Shown: piece by piece, positions 10,967 to 20,300 of the stretch
Position numbering within the stretch: position 1 is the stretch's first letter
Layout of the letters: each line of letters opens with the position of its first letter
Source: a virus
Strand: one strand, 5' to 3'
Virus record (IMG/VR): IMGVR_UViG_3300031974_001216
Coordinates: 1-31,397 of that record
DNA: 31,397 bases
The notes under the pieces: model-generated
What the model was told of the DNA's origin: nothing
Seen by the model: only the letters and a program-made list of their open reading frames with translations
Databases searched by the model: none
Translations under genes and position numbers: made by a program

Positions 10967-12496
10967 ATGAACCTAGCAGAACGGTTCATGGCTGCGTTTG
11001 AAGGATTCAGCGCAGCACATGGACAGACACAAATATCAGAAGAACGTCGAGCCGGTAAGCAGAAGGCGAAGTCTTTCATTGTACGCCAACCGCTCACGCT
11101 CGAACTTATCGAAGGGCATCTTGCCGGCGACAAGGGTGTTGGCTCGATCCCGATTAAAGAAAACAACAAGTGCTCCTTCGGAGCACTCGACATCGATCAG
11201 TATCCGCTCGACCTTGCAGCGATAGACAAGAGGCTACAAGACAATGACATTCCCGCTGTGGTCTGCCGTTCGAAATCAGGTGGCGCACATATCTTCTTCT
11301 TTTTCACAGAGGAGATCGGTGCTGGCGAGTTCCGTGACAAGGCGGGTGAGATCAGTGCCTTTCTTGGCTACGGTGGTTGCGAAGTGTTTCCAAAGCAGGA
11401 GCAGCTTCTGGTCGAGCGTGGTGATGTTGGTAACTTTATCAACCTTCCGTACTTTGATTCGGAACAAACGCTCCGTTACGCAGTTAAGGAAGATGGCGAT
11501 GAGGCGGAGATCGAGGAGTTCCTAGAGCTTGTCGAAGCGCGGCGGTGTACTCCAGAGGCTTTCGTTACACTGTCTCTTGGGCGCAGTCTCGACGAGTTCA
11601 TGGAATACCCACCGTGTATGCAGAGTATGTTCTCTGACGGCGTGCCGGAAGGGACGCGGAACATCGTGATGTTCGGCACGGCTATCGCCTGTAAAAAGGA
11701 GCAGCCGGAGAACTGGAAGTCCCGACTCGAAGAGATCAACATCGCGCACGTGCAGCCTCCGCTGCCTGCGTCTGAGATCGTCATCATCCAGCAGCAGCAC
11801 GAGAAGAAAGAGTATGGCTACCTGTGCCAGCAGGAGCCGTTCAAGTCACGCTGTAACAAAGCTCTATGTAAAACAAAGCAGTTTGGTATCGGTGGGGGTA
11901 GTGCCTCCGCTGACATCACTGGCCTGTGCGTGGTCAAGTCGGAGCCTCCGGTCTGGTTCTGCGACGTTGACGGTAAGCGCGTGGAGTTGATTACCGAGGA
12001 GCTACAGACACCGCAGAAGTTTCAGAAGGCATGTATGGAACAGATCCACCTAATGCCACCGATGATGAAGCTGGGTGACTGGCAGGCTATGGTCACGGTA
12101 CTGATGTCCGACATGAGCGAGATCGAGGTGCCGGAGGAACTGACATACAAGGGTCAGTTCATGGACTTCCTCGAAGAGTTCTGCACCGGCAGGGTTCAAG
12201 CTGCGAGTCCCGAGGAACTAGCACTGGGCAAGCCGTGGACCGATGACGGACTGACCTACTTCCGTATCGAGTCCCTGATCAAGTACCTGCGTAACAACCG
12301 CTTCGACACCTACAGCCGGGGTCAGATTCAGGAGCGCCTGAAAGAACTGAATCCAGACGGTAGCGCATCTGGGCAAAAGAGGTTCAAGGGTTCAGACAAC
12401 CAGTGGAAATCTATCCGCGTCTGGCACATACCTGCTTTTAGTCCCGAGGTCGAAGCTCCGGACATCGACATACAAGGAGAGGAGGTTCCGTTCTGA
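10967..12496 (+). CDS. Archaeo-eukaryotic primase (TOTE-type)
   Basis: This encodes 509 residues. The N-terminal half carries AEP primase motifs: ALDIDQY (D75, D77), SKSGGAHIFFF (102-112, H108), then CEVFPKQ and GNFINLPYF. This is the TOTE-type primase domain, also found in phages. A Cys cluster near residue 288 (CQQEPFKSRCNKALC) may bind zinc. The C-terminus is an acidic run ending GEEVPF, like SSB tails. It would make primers for the polymerase at 14278. The start is not certain: ATG 10967 is chosen because GGGGGCAGG lies upstream; a TTG at 10925 and an ATG at 10955 are also in frame but have no ribosome binding site. Confidence 0.85.
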   Translation: MNLAERFMAAFEGFSAAHGQTQISEERRAGKQKAKSFIVRQPLTLELIEGHLAGDKGVGSIPIKENNKCSFGALDIDQYPLDLAAIDKRLQDNDIPAVVCRSKSGGAHIFFFFTEEIGAGEFRDKAGEISAFLGYGGCEVFPKQEQLLVERGDVGNFINLPYFDSEQTLRYAVKEDGDEAEIEEFLELVEARRCTPEAFVTLSLGRSLDEFMEYPPCMQSMFSDGVPEGTRNIVMFGTAIACKKEQPENWKSRLEEINIAHVQPPLPASEIVIIQQQHEKKEYGYLCQQEPFKSRCNKALCKTKQFGIGGGSASADITGLCVVKSEPPVWFCDVDGKRVELITEELQTPQKFQKACMEQIHLMPPMMKLGDWQAMVTVLMSDMSEIEVPEELTYKGQFMDFLEEFCTGRVQAASPEELALGKPWTDDGLTYFRIESLIKYLRNNRFDTYSRGQIQERLKELNPDGSASGQKRFKGSDNQWKSIRVWHIPAFSPEVEAPDIDIQGEEVPF

Positions 12497-14007
12497 TGGA
12501 AAAGGCAATCTTTGGCCCACCGGGCACAGGCAAGACAACCACCCTCCTCAACATCGTGGACGAGGCGCTGCAAGGCGGCATGGATCCGACACGGATTGCG
12601 TTTGTTTCGTTTAGCCGCAAGGCAGCAGACGAGGCACTGGCTCGTGCAAAAGAGAAGTTCGGCTACGACGAGAAGCAGCTTGTCTGGTTCCGCACCCTGC
12701 ACTCGATGGCGTTTCGGTATCTGGGACTGACGACAACAGACGTGATGAAGGGCGCTGACTACAACGACCTTGGCAAGGCGCTCGGACTCGAGTTCCGGTC
12801 ACACGCTGCACTGAAGATGGAAGACGGTCCGATGTTTGTTACTGGTGTCGGTGGGGATGCGTACATCAACATCATCAGCAAGGCACGGGCAGCAGAGATC
12901 CCTGCCGAGAAAGAATACGACATGTCTGCCCACTGGAGCATGAGCAGGCAGCAACTGCGGCTGGTTGAGAGTGCGCTGGCACGGTACAAGGACGTACACG
13001 ACAAGGTGGACTTCGTCGATATGATCGAGCAGTTCATCCTCGGCGGCGAAGGCCCGAACCTCGACCTGCTGATTGTGGACGAGGCGCAAGACCTGACACC
13101 GTTGCAGTGGCGCATGATCCGAGAGGTTCTAGTTCCACGGTCCAAGGTCGTCTATTACGCGGGCGACGATGACCAGTGCATCTATTCGTGGATGGGTGTG
13201 GATGTGAAGGACTTCATGAACGCATCTGAGAACGTCACCGTTCTGGACAGATCGTACCGTCTCCCCAAGCCGATCTACGATGTGGCTCAGAGCATCATCC
13301 GTCGTGTAGCAGTGCGACAAGATAAAAGCTGGGATCCGAACGATCACGCTGGCACCGTCAAGTTCCATCATGATATCATGAACGTGGACCTGCGAACTGG
13401 CGAGTGGCTTATCCTTGGCCGTACGAATCACATCGTTAACAAAATCGCCTCTGACCTCAAGGACCAAGGCTTCGTGTTTTGGCGTGAGGGTTCGGGTTGG
13501 TCCATCTCCCCGAAAACTCTGAACGCGCTGGAGGTATGGATCCGATTATGCAGAGGCGAAAAATTTACCCCAATGGAAATGAAGACTTTTGGCTCGTACT
13601 TGAGGAAGGAAGTTATCAACCGCCAGGGGAAAAAACGCTTCAACAATTTAGACCCAGAGATCGCTTACTCTCTCGACGAACTTGTCGAGAACTGCAACAT
13701 GCTCGTATCGCGCGAGATGCACTGGACCAAAGTGCTGCGGGCGTCGGAGAAGGAGGCACTGTACATAGCCTCCATCCGGAGGAGCGGCGAGAGGATTCTG
13801 GGGGATGCGAAGCCGAGGATCCGTCTCTCGACGATTCACAAAGCAAAAGGTGGCGAGGCGGATAACGTCCTCCTCCTCACCGAAACCACAAAGACCTGTG
13901 AGAAGAACGATCCGGACGACGAGGCACGGGTGTTTTATGTCGGCGCCACTCGCGCCCGGCAGAACCTGCACGTCGTTGAATCCGGCAAAGTGAGGTATGC
14001 AATATGA
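12496..14007 (+). CDS. UvrD/PcrA-like SF1 DNA helicase
   Basis: This encodes 503 residues. Motif I GPPGTGKTTT is at 7-16, Ia-like FVSFSRKAADEA at 36-47, motif II DEAQDL at 195-200, motif III GDDDQCIYSWMG at 223-234, a STIHKAKGGEADNV-type motif V region in the C-terminal third and motif VI VFYVGATRARQNLHVV at 479-494. The protein is shorter than bacterial UvrD (about 720). It would unwind DNA by 3'-5' movement in the replisome or in repair. It starts at the last base of the primase gene and is coupled to the next gene by ATGA. Confidence 0.92.
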   Translation: MEKAIFGPPGTGKTTTLLNIVDEALQGGMDPTRIAFVSFSRKAADEALARAKEKFGYDEKQLVWFRTLHSMAFRYLGLTTTDVMKGADYNDLGKALGLEFRSHAALKMEDGPMFVTGVGGDAYINIISKARAAEIPAEKEYDMSAHWSMSRQQLRLVESALARYKDVHDKVDFVDMIEQFILGGEGPNLDLLIVDEAQDLTPLQWRMIREVLVPRSKVVYYAGDDDQCIYSWMGVDVKDFMNASENVTVLDRSYRLPKPIYDVAQSIIRRVAVRQDKSWDPNDHAGTVKFHHDIMNVDLRTGEWLILGRTNHIVNKIASDLKDQGFVFWREGSGWSISPKTLNALEVWIRLCRGEKFTPMEMKTFGSYLRKEVINRQGKKRFNNLDPEIAYSLDELVENCNMLVSREMHWTKVLRASEKEALYIASIRRSGERILGDAKPRIRLSTIHKAKGGEADNVLLLTETTKTCEKNDPDDEARVFYVGATRARQNLHVVESGKVRYAI

Positions 14008-14300
14008 AGAACAGAGAAGACTTCCTGCGTGAAGCAGAAGAACTAATCAACGGTCCGAGGGCCGAGGACTACGGTCCGGCGCTGTTGAACCACGAGCGGA
14101 TTGCCACGATCTGGAGCGTCCTGCTTCGTTCCAAGTTACTGGACAAGATCACGCCGACAGAGGTGACGGCTATGATGATCGGCCTGAAGCTGGCCCGACT
14201 TGCCGAGGACATGCACAAGGACGATTCGTGGGTAGACATCATCGGCTACGCAGCACTCGGAGGAGAGATTTCGTACGATGGCAAAGACACACCAGTTTGA
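14004..14300 (+). CDS. DUF6378-like phage protein
   Basis: This encodes 98 residues. The sequence REAEELINGPRAEDYGP, the basic/hydrophobic helix around EVTAMMIGLKLARLAEDM and SWVDIIGYAAL is the pattern of the DUF6378 family, common in phage replication or nucleotide-metabolism clusters. The all-helical, acidic layout recalls MazG-like pyrophosphohydrolases, but the catalytic set cannot be confirmed by eye. It overlaps both neighbours. Confidence 0.75.
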   Translation: MKNREDFLREAEELINGPRAEDYGPALLNHERIATIWSVLLRSKLLDKITPTEVTAMMIGLKLARLAEDMHKDDSWVDIIGYAALGGEISYDGKDTPV

Positions 14301-16191
14301 CATATTCGATGCGGAAGAACTCAAGCGCGTAGCAGCGTCAGGGGTTGAGGGCACGTGGTCACCGCCATCGAGCTTCCCTGACCTGACGAGATTTGACCGC
14401 ATCGCTATTGACCTCGAGACTCGAGACCCGAACCTGATAAGGCTCGGCCCCGGTTGGTGCCGCGACGACGGCTACGTCATCGGCTACGCTGTCGCGGCTG
14501 GGGATTTTGTGGGGTATTATCCCGTACGTCATGAAGGCGGTGGGAATATCTCGGAGAAGAAGGTCGTCAACTGGCTGCAAAAACAGTTAGCCACGCCGCA
14601 CATCGACAAGATTATGCACAATGCGCTGTACGATCTGGGCTGGCTACGCTGGGCGGGCATCGAAGTGCAGGGCCGGGTGATCGATACGATGGTGGCGGCG
14701 CCTCTGCTCGACGAGAACCGCCGGTACTACAATCTGAACAGCCTGGCTCGTGACTATCTAAGCGAGTTTAAGAACGAGAAGCTGCTGCGTCAGGCGGCAG
14801 AGGTGTTCGGTGTAGACCCCAAGTCTGGCATGTGGCAACTGCCTAGCCAGTTTGTAGGCCCGTACGCGGAGCAGGATGCTGCGGTTACTTTGCGCCTGTG
14901 GGATCGACTGGAACAGGAATTGCGTGACGACGAGTGCACCGGCATATTTGAACTGGAGTCGTCACTTACTCCGCTGCTGCTGGACATGAAACAGACTGGC
15001 GTCCGTGTTGATATTGACCGCGCCGAGCAGGTGAAGAAGGAACTGAAGTCTCGCGAGAACGTACTACTTAAAGAAATAAAGGCAGAGACCGGCGTCCTTG
15101 TGGAGCCATGGGTTGCCACATCTATAGCAAAGGCGTTCGACGCGCTTGGGCTGACGTACGAAAGGACAGAGAAGTCTAATGCTCCCGCCTTTACAAAAGC
15201 ATTTCTTGCGAATCACGAGCATCCTGTCGCGCAGAAGGTCGTACGCCTTCGCGAGTTTAACAAAGCCAACACGACATTTATTGAAACCATTCTTGAACAT
15301 TCGCATAACGGTCGTATCCATTGTGATTTTCACCCTCTTCGTTCAGATGAAGGGGGCACAGTTACCGGACGATTTTCTTCGTCCAACCCGAATCTCCAGC
15401 AAATCCCGGCGCGTGACCCAGAAATAAAGAAGATGATCCGTGGCCTCTTTATACCAGAAGAGGGGCACAAGTGGGGATCTTTCGATTACGCCTCGCAAGA
15501 GCCAAGGTGGCTGGCCCACTATTGCGCGTCCCTGAAGGATCCGCATCCGATGATCGCCGAGGTTGTCGAGGAGTATCGCGGGGGCAGTGCCGACTTCCAC
15601 CAGAAGGTAGCGGACCTTGCTGGGATCAGCCGCAAGGAAGCCAAGACCGTGAATCTCGGAATCATGTATGGCATGGGCAAGAAGAAGCTGGCCGGTGTCA
15701 TGGACATCGAGGTGGACGAGGCGACCGAACTGCTGGGCAAGTACCACGACAAGGTGCCGTTCGTGAAAGGCATGGCAGATCTTGCCATGCGTCAGGCAGA
15801 GAAGAACGGATTCATTCGCACTGCTCTGGGACGCAAGTGCCGGTTCAATATGTGGGAGCCAAAGATGTTCGGATACCACAAGCCTCTCCCACTTGAAGAA
15901 GCTGCCAAGGAATATGGCGGTCGTGGGGCAATCAGGCCGGCCTTCACATACAAGGCACTGAACAAGCTGATCCAAGGTTCGAGTGCCGACCAGACCAAGA
16001 AGGCCATGGCCGTGTGCTATTCAGAAGGATTCACACCAATCCTGACGGTGCATGACGAATTGTGTTTTAACGTGAACTCTGATGAACAGGCTGCGCGGAT
16101 CAGTGAAATAATGTCAACTTGCGTGAAGGGGCTGAAGGTTCCCTTCGATGTGGACACCGAGCTTGGCGACAACTGGGGTGAGGTGGGATGA
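14278..16191 (+). CDS. polA: Family A DNA polymerase with 3'-5' exonuclease
   Basis: This encodes 637 residues. The exonuclease has DLET (D45, E47), HNALYD (D119) and YAEQD (Y196, D200), the DEDDy set. The polymerase domain has TGRFSSSNPNLQQIP (363-377), motif A DYASQEPR (D403), motif B with R452, K456, N459, L460, Y464 and motif C HDE (592-594). Leu460 stands where E. coli Pol I has Phe762. There is no 5' nuclease domain, as usual in phages. It is the replicative polymerase of this phage by context, following the primase and UvrD-like genes. The start overlaps DUF6378 by 23 bases after AGGAGAG. Confidence 0.96.
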   Translation: MAKTHQFDIFDAEELKRVAASGVEGTWSPPSSFPDLTRFDRIAIDLETRDPNLIRLGPGWCRDDGYVIGYAVAAGDFVGYYPVRHEGGGNISEKKVVNWLQKQLATPHIDKIMHNALYDLGWLRWAGIEVQGRVIDTMVAAPLLDENRRYYNLNSLARDYLSEFKNEKLLRQAAEVFGVDPKSGMWQLPSQFVGPYAEQDAAVTLRLWDRLEQELRDDECTGIFELESSLTPLLLDMKQTGVRVDIDRAEQVKKELKSRENVLLKEIKAETGVLVEPWVATSIAKAFDALGLTYERTEKSNAPAFTKAFLANHEHPVAQKVVRLREFNKANTTFIETILEHSHNGRIHCDFHPLRSDEGGTVTGRFSSSNPNLQQIPARDPEIKKMIRGLFIPEEGHKWGSFDYASQEPRWLAHYCASLKDPHPMIAEVVEEYRGGSADFHQKVADLAGISRKEAKTVNLGIMYGMGKKKLAGVMDIEVDEATELLGKYHDKVPFVKGMADLAMRQAEKNGFIRTALGRKCRFNMWEPKMFGYHKPLPLEEAAKEYGGRGAIRPAFTYKALNKLIQGSSADQTKKAMAVCYSEGFTPILTVHDELCFNVNSDEQAARISEIMSTCVKGLKVPFDVDTELGDNWGEVG

Positions 16192-16679
16192 TTGTACGGT
16201 TATCGTTGTCTGAGATGCTGCTGGCTGTCCAAATTGCTGGGCAGCAGCAAGTTCAAAACCTAAAACAAGGACGACAAGCACGATACGGCGCACCGAAAGA
16301 CTTCGGCTCTGCTGTCGGTATTTGTCTAACAGGAATTCTGGGGGAAATGGCTACGGCCAAAGCTCTCGATAAATTTTGGTCGGGTAACGTAGGACAGCAC
16401 GGAACAACAGATGTGGGAGGACAGCACGGTGTCGAGGTGAGGTCCAGAACAGAGACCGGCAGGAATCTTATTCTGCATCCACGGGATTCGGACGATAAAA
16501 AATATGTTGTCGCAGTAACGCAAAACGCCCCTGACATTCATCTTGTTGGTTGGTGCTATGGGAGAGACGGCAAGAAACAGGAGTTTTGGCAGGAATTCAC
16601 TGGACGCCCCTGCTTCTTTGTTCCAGACGAAGCTCTTCAGCCAATAGAGAAGATACTAGAAAAAAGGGAGAAGAAGTGA
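16188..16679 (+). CDS. Phage protein with degenerate PD-(D/E)XK-like motif
   Basis: This encodes 163 residues. GILGEMATAKAL (E53), GTTDVGG (D75) and VEVRSR (E83, R85) follow the order of a restriction-type nuclease core, but Arg stands where the catalytic Lys is expected. The following block (LILHPRDSDDKKYVVAV, then HLVGWCYG) is shared with a phage family that I recall as uncharacterised and also carrying VEVR. It could be an active variant or a non-cutting relative. It is coupled to polA by ATGA. Confidence 0.7.
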   Translation: MIVRLSLSEMLLAVQIAGQQQVQNLKQGRQARYGAPKDFGSAVGICLTGILGEMATAKALDKFWSGNVGQHGTTDVGGQHGVEVRSRTETGRNLILHPRDSDDKKYVVAVTQNAPDIHLVGWCYGRDGKKQEFWQEFTGRPCFFVPDEALQPIEKILEKREKK

Positions 16680-16864
16680 TGCAAAACTGTTTTGCTTGTG
16701 GCGGAAAATTAATCTGGGGCGGTGATCACGACATTGAAGACGACGAGGACTATTTCATCGTCTCTAACCTGTCATGCCCTGAGTGTAAGGCGTTCTATCT
16801 TATGTATCACCCAACGCCGCCATCCGATGAGACAAACGAGACGCCCGATTCGGGGTCTGTTTAG
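16679..16864 (+). CDS. Small zinc-ribbon protein at the end of the early block
   Basis: This encodes 61 residues with CFACGG near the start and CPEC about 28 residues later, a zinc-ribbon layout, followed by a Pro/Thr/Asp-rich tail. ATG 16679 overlaps the preceding TGA; GGGAGAAG lies upstream. The last 65 bases overlap the 3' end of the lysozyme gene on the other strand. It is the last gene of the rightward block. Confidence 0.65.
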   Translation: MQNCFACGGKLIWGGDHDIEDDEDYFIVSNLSCPECKAFYLMYHPTPPSDETNETPDSGSV

Positions 16865-17249
16865 CCCACTTCGAGTCCAACATCTGACGGCTGGCCTCGC
16901 GCCAGTCCCTAGAATCGACCGCCGCCTTCATTTTTTTGAAGCCAGACAGCCGAGGACGGCCTAGTTGAAAGCACATGTTCGCAATGATCAATTGTGCCTC
17001 TTCTGGCAAGTCGTTGAAATCACTGTACAATAATTCGCAATCTCGTACAGTTCGTTGCACATCGTCGTGGAATAGGTCATCGACGTGCTCCTGAGAGACC
17101 TCTGAGCCTACTTCGAAGCCGTAAAGCTCGTCATCTTCGGTGATTAGGTGCCCAATTCCGACGGTGGGGTAGCCGAGATGGTCCAAATAGATCTCGAGCT
17201 TGCATCCTTCGTCGGCGGCTAGTTCGATCTGTAGCTGTTCTAGGTTCAT
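16800..17249 (-). CDS. Endolysin, T4-type lysozyme (GH24)
   Basis: This encodes 149 residues. The catalytic triad is E14 (AADEG), D23 (YLDHLG) and T29 (YPTVGIGHL), with exactly the spacing of T4 lysozyme E11-D20-T26. The C-terminal part (NMCFQLGRPRLSGFKKMKAA, then RASRLSHRMAAL) is the usual helical lobe. It cleaves the MurNAc-GlcNAc bond of peptidoglycan at the end of infection. No signal peptide is visible, so it needs a holin; no clear holin is in the window. CGAGGA precedes the start. Confidence 0.93.
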   Translation of the reverse strand: MNLEQLQIELAADEGCKLEIYLDHLGYPTVGIGHLITEDDELYGFEVGSEVSQEHVDDLFHDDVQRTVRDCELLYSDFNDLPEEAQLIIANMCFQLGRPRLSGFKKMKAAVDSRDWREASRQMLDSKWAKQTPNRASRLSHRMAALGDT

Positions 17250-17259
17250 GGGATCCTCG

Positions 17260-17358
17260 TTACATACAAAGGTCTTCGTAGCGGGTGGTATACCGCCGAT
17301 GTTGACTCAGATCAGCAGCACGAACAGGACGTAATAGGTTACGCAGCCAGCGGATCAT
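17260..17358 (-). CDS. Tiny basic ORF (32 residues) between virion and lysis genes
   Basis: The reading frame starts MIRWLRNLLRPVRAADLSQH and ends YTTRYEDLCM. Its ATG overlaps the stop of the large virion gene (TGATG), AGAGGA lies upstream, and the ORF ends 10 bases before the lysozyme start, so it fills the gap exactly. The N-terminus is an amphipathic basic helix. It is too short for a normal holin, and function is unknown. Confidence 0.5.
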   Translation of the reverse strand: MIRWLRNLLRPVRAADLSQHRRYTTRYEDLCM

Positions 17359-20300
17359 CACACAGTCCTCTGCGCGATGGACAGGTTCTTCAGAACGTCG
17401 ATGGGGTTACCACCAAGAAGCGCCGGATCAGGCGCTGCCGTCTGAGTAGGTACGGGGGCCGCTGTCGCCGCCGGAGGAACAGCGCCAGTGGGAGAAATAG
17501 CCCCCGTATTCGGTGTCGGCGTTGCCGCCGAAAGATCCAAGGTCCGAGTTTCGCGGTCCTCGGACGGAGGTTCAACAGGCTCTTCGATCAGATCACGGCC
17601 CATGAACTCACGTTGTATGCGATTCAGTTGGCGCATTGGTAGACGCGCGATCTTCCGCGCTTGTCCTTGCACCGCCGTCTCCGCCCAAACGTCTCGGAAC
17701 GTCTGACCACTAATCGTCACCGGGCGGAACTTGCCCCTCATCAGGTAAGCTGCTTCCTGTTTACCGACCTTAGCTTCACGAAGTGCGCGATAAACCTCAA
17801 TTCGCCTCTTGTTCCTTGGAACTCCAGCCGACTCCATCACGTCCAGCGCCCCTTTAATCTTCTGATGCATTTGTTGCTGCGCGCGGAAGGCATCTAAGTT
17901 GGCGTTTGTGTATGCTTGCAGAACATCCTCAACAGTACTGTCGTTTGCCTTGGCTACACGAGTGAATGAACCGGTCGCCTGTGAGCGCAGATCAGTGAAG
18001 TCATACCCCTCAAACGTGAGAGAGTCAAAGAGGTTGCCCTGTTGCGGGCGGATACCAGTTAGAAACGACAGAGCTTCCTGATCTGCGGGCAACACCCTGC
18101 CGAGACGATCCGGGTCACCTGTCGCTGCTCGAGTCAAACGACCGGGGACCAAGCCTCCGGGCTTGATGTCAAAGAAGAGACGTGTGACTTCCGGGTTGAA
18201 GCCGCCGAGAATGTGGAACATGCTCTTCTGGAGCTTGGTTCCCTGATCATTTACGTCATCCCAAATCCGCGCGCCTGTCGCTGTCTTGCCCCCACGACCA
18301 AAGTAGTCAGACGGCAGCGCATCCATAACCCGCTCGGCAACCAAAGATTCTCCAGCAAAAGGCTCCATCAGAGAGGTGAACGCTGCCCACGCCCCGGCGG
18401 TGATTCTCTGCACGTCACCCTGCCCAAGTTCTCCCTTTTGGCTCATCACCTCAAGAGCCTCACGGGCCGGAGCAATGACAAAGTCAAACGGCATCATGTA
18501 GCTGAGATCGGCAAAAATGAAATCTCCCTTGGCGTTAGGCTTTCCGATCACGGCGACCTGATGTCCTGCCATGTAGTAGGGCAGAGCAAACTTCTTGATG
18601 TTGTCGAGATCTTGCTCCGTCATTTTGTTGGCCAACAAGCTACCCTTGACGATGGCTGTCGGGACAACACCAGCAGAAGCGACGTAGCTGGCAATTCGGT
18701 TTGCGCCAATCGCACGGATCTCACGCTCGAGACGACGTGCGCCTGCCTCGCCAACCTCCTGCACTAGATCATCCGACGCCTTGAAGGCCATGTCCTTCAG
18801 GCCACGATTCAAGATGTTCGTGCTGTTACGAATGACTTCGGCGGGGAAGGCTACGAAGTTACCAGCCACAGGGATACGACGAATGCCCTTGATGATCTCA
18901 GGAACCCGAGAGTATGTGGGCATGGTCTCTTTGACAATGTCACCTGACAAAACATTCAAGAAGCCGTGCCGAGCAACAAGAGCCGAGGACTGAGGACCAA
19001 GGCCCGAGTTCACAAGACCTTGTGCTACACCGCCGCTGATCTCATCCGCGTTGATGCCGGCTGCACGAAGCGCAGCCCCGTACTTGCCGTGCTCTCCGAT
19101 AAATCCGACGGTCTTCCAATAGGTGTCGGTGTCGGCGTACATCTTCTGAGCAAACTGGATACCCGGCATCTTCGACAAGAGGCTTCCCGCCGAGTGCGCC
19201 AGCTTCTCGGTCTTCATGCCCGAGGCTTCGCGAAGCAGGTTCTTGTATTCCTCGACGGCCAGGTTTTCGTCCCGTAGACCAAGATCGCCAATCATGCCAT
19301 GAAAGCGATCAAAGTCCTCGGTGCTCTGACCTCCGACCTTGCCGTATGCCAACTTCAGAGCTTCGTCCAACTCCACGTGACGCGGGATGTTGCCGTTGGC
19401 TCCGACCATGAAGGTTCCGCTGATGAAGTTACGGATCTGACCGACAGGGTTCAGGACGGTCTTGCCCATCTGAGACACGCCCTTCGCCAGAAGCGAAGCT
19501 GACAACAACTCGTTTACAATGTTCGACGACCGAACTGGCTGTGTGAGCGCGTTGTAGAGTTCTTTTTGAACAAAGTCGCCGGACAGAGCGCCGTACTTAC
19601 CTGCGTAGATTGTTTTCTTGGCGGCATCTCCGGTGCGGCGGTCGCCCAACTTTACATACCCCGCCTGCTTCAAAAGCTGCTCGTTGGCATTTTCTCCAGA
19701 AACAACAAGCGGGCGCGGGCCCTTAAAGCCGTTTGCGATAAACGCATCTAACTGCGGCAAAGCCTCATCAGCGGATGTGCGGTAGCTGGTAGCCACTGCC
19801 TGATAAAAATCGTTGGCTGTGATGGTCTTGGCAAGATCACCAACCGTCGTCAGGAACAGCTTTCGAGGGTCGCGGATCTCACCCATAAGCTCACGAATCT
19901 CAGGAACCTTGTTCAGGAACTTGGCCCGCTGCGAAAACATATCTTCCGCAATAGTGATAAGCGGGCGACGGTCAGCGGTTTCGACCACCTCGTCATAGCC
20001 GCGCTTGGCAAGCTCCATTGTGGCTTCAGGACTCAGGCGTGGATCCACCTGCTTACCACGCAGCAGTGTTTGGTTGATGGTTTCCGTGGCTTCCTTCGCT
20101 GCCTCTTCAGGCTCCATGCCTCCGCGAATCAGCATCTCGGTGTACTTCTTCACACCGGATCGGTACTTCGGGTTCTCTGTGAGAGCGCGGGCCTGCGCCG
20201 GATCAATGACAAAAGCCTGCTCGTACAAGCGGCGGAGATAAGCGCCCCTGTTCCGCTCAATGTCCTTAATCGCCTGCGTTGCCAATTCCGCGTTGATGTC

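Noticed and set aside
15343-15975. 210-codon frame on the - strand
   Set aside because: It is antisense to the polymerase domain, which has intact motifs on the + strand.
16078-16115. Second hammerhead-like CTGATGA followed by GAAA
   Set aside because: The bases between cannot form stem II and no stem I or III is present; it lies inside the polymerase gene.
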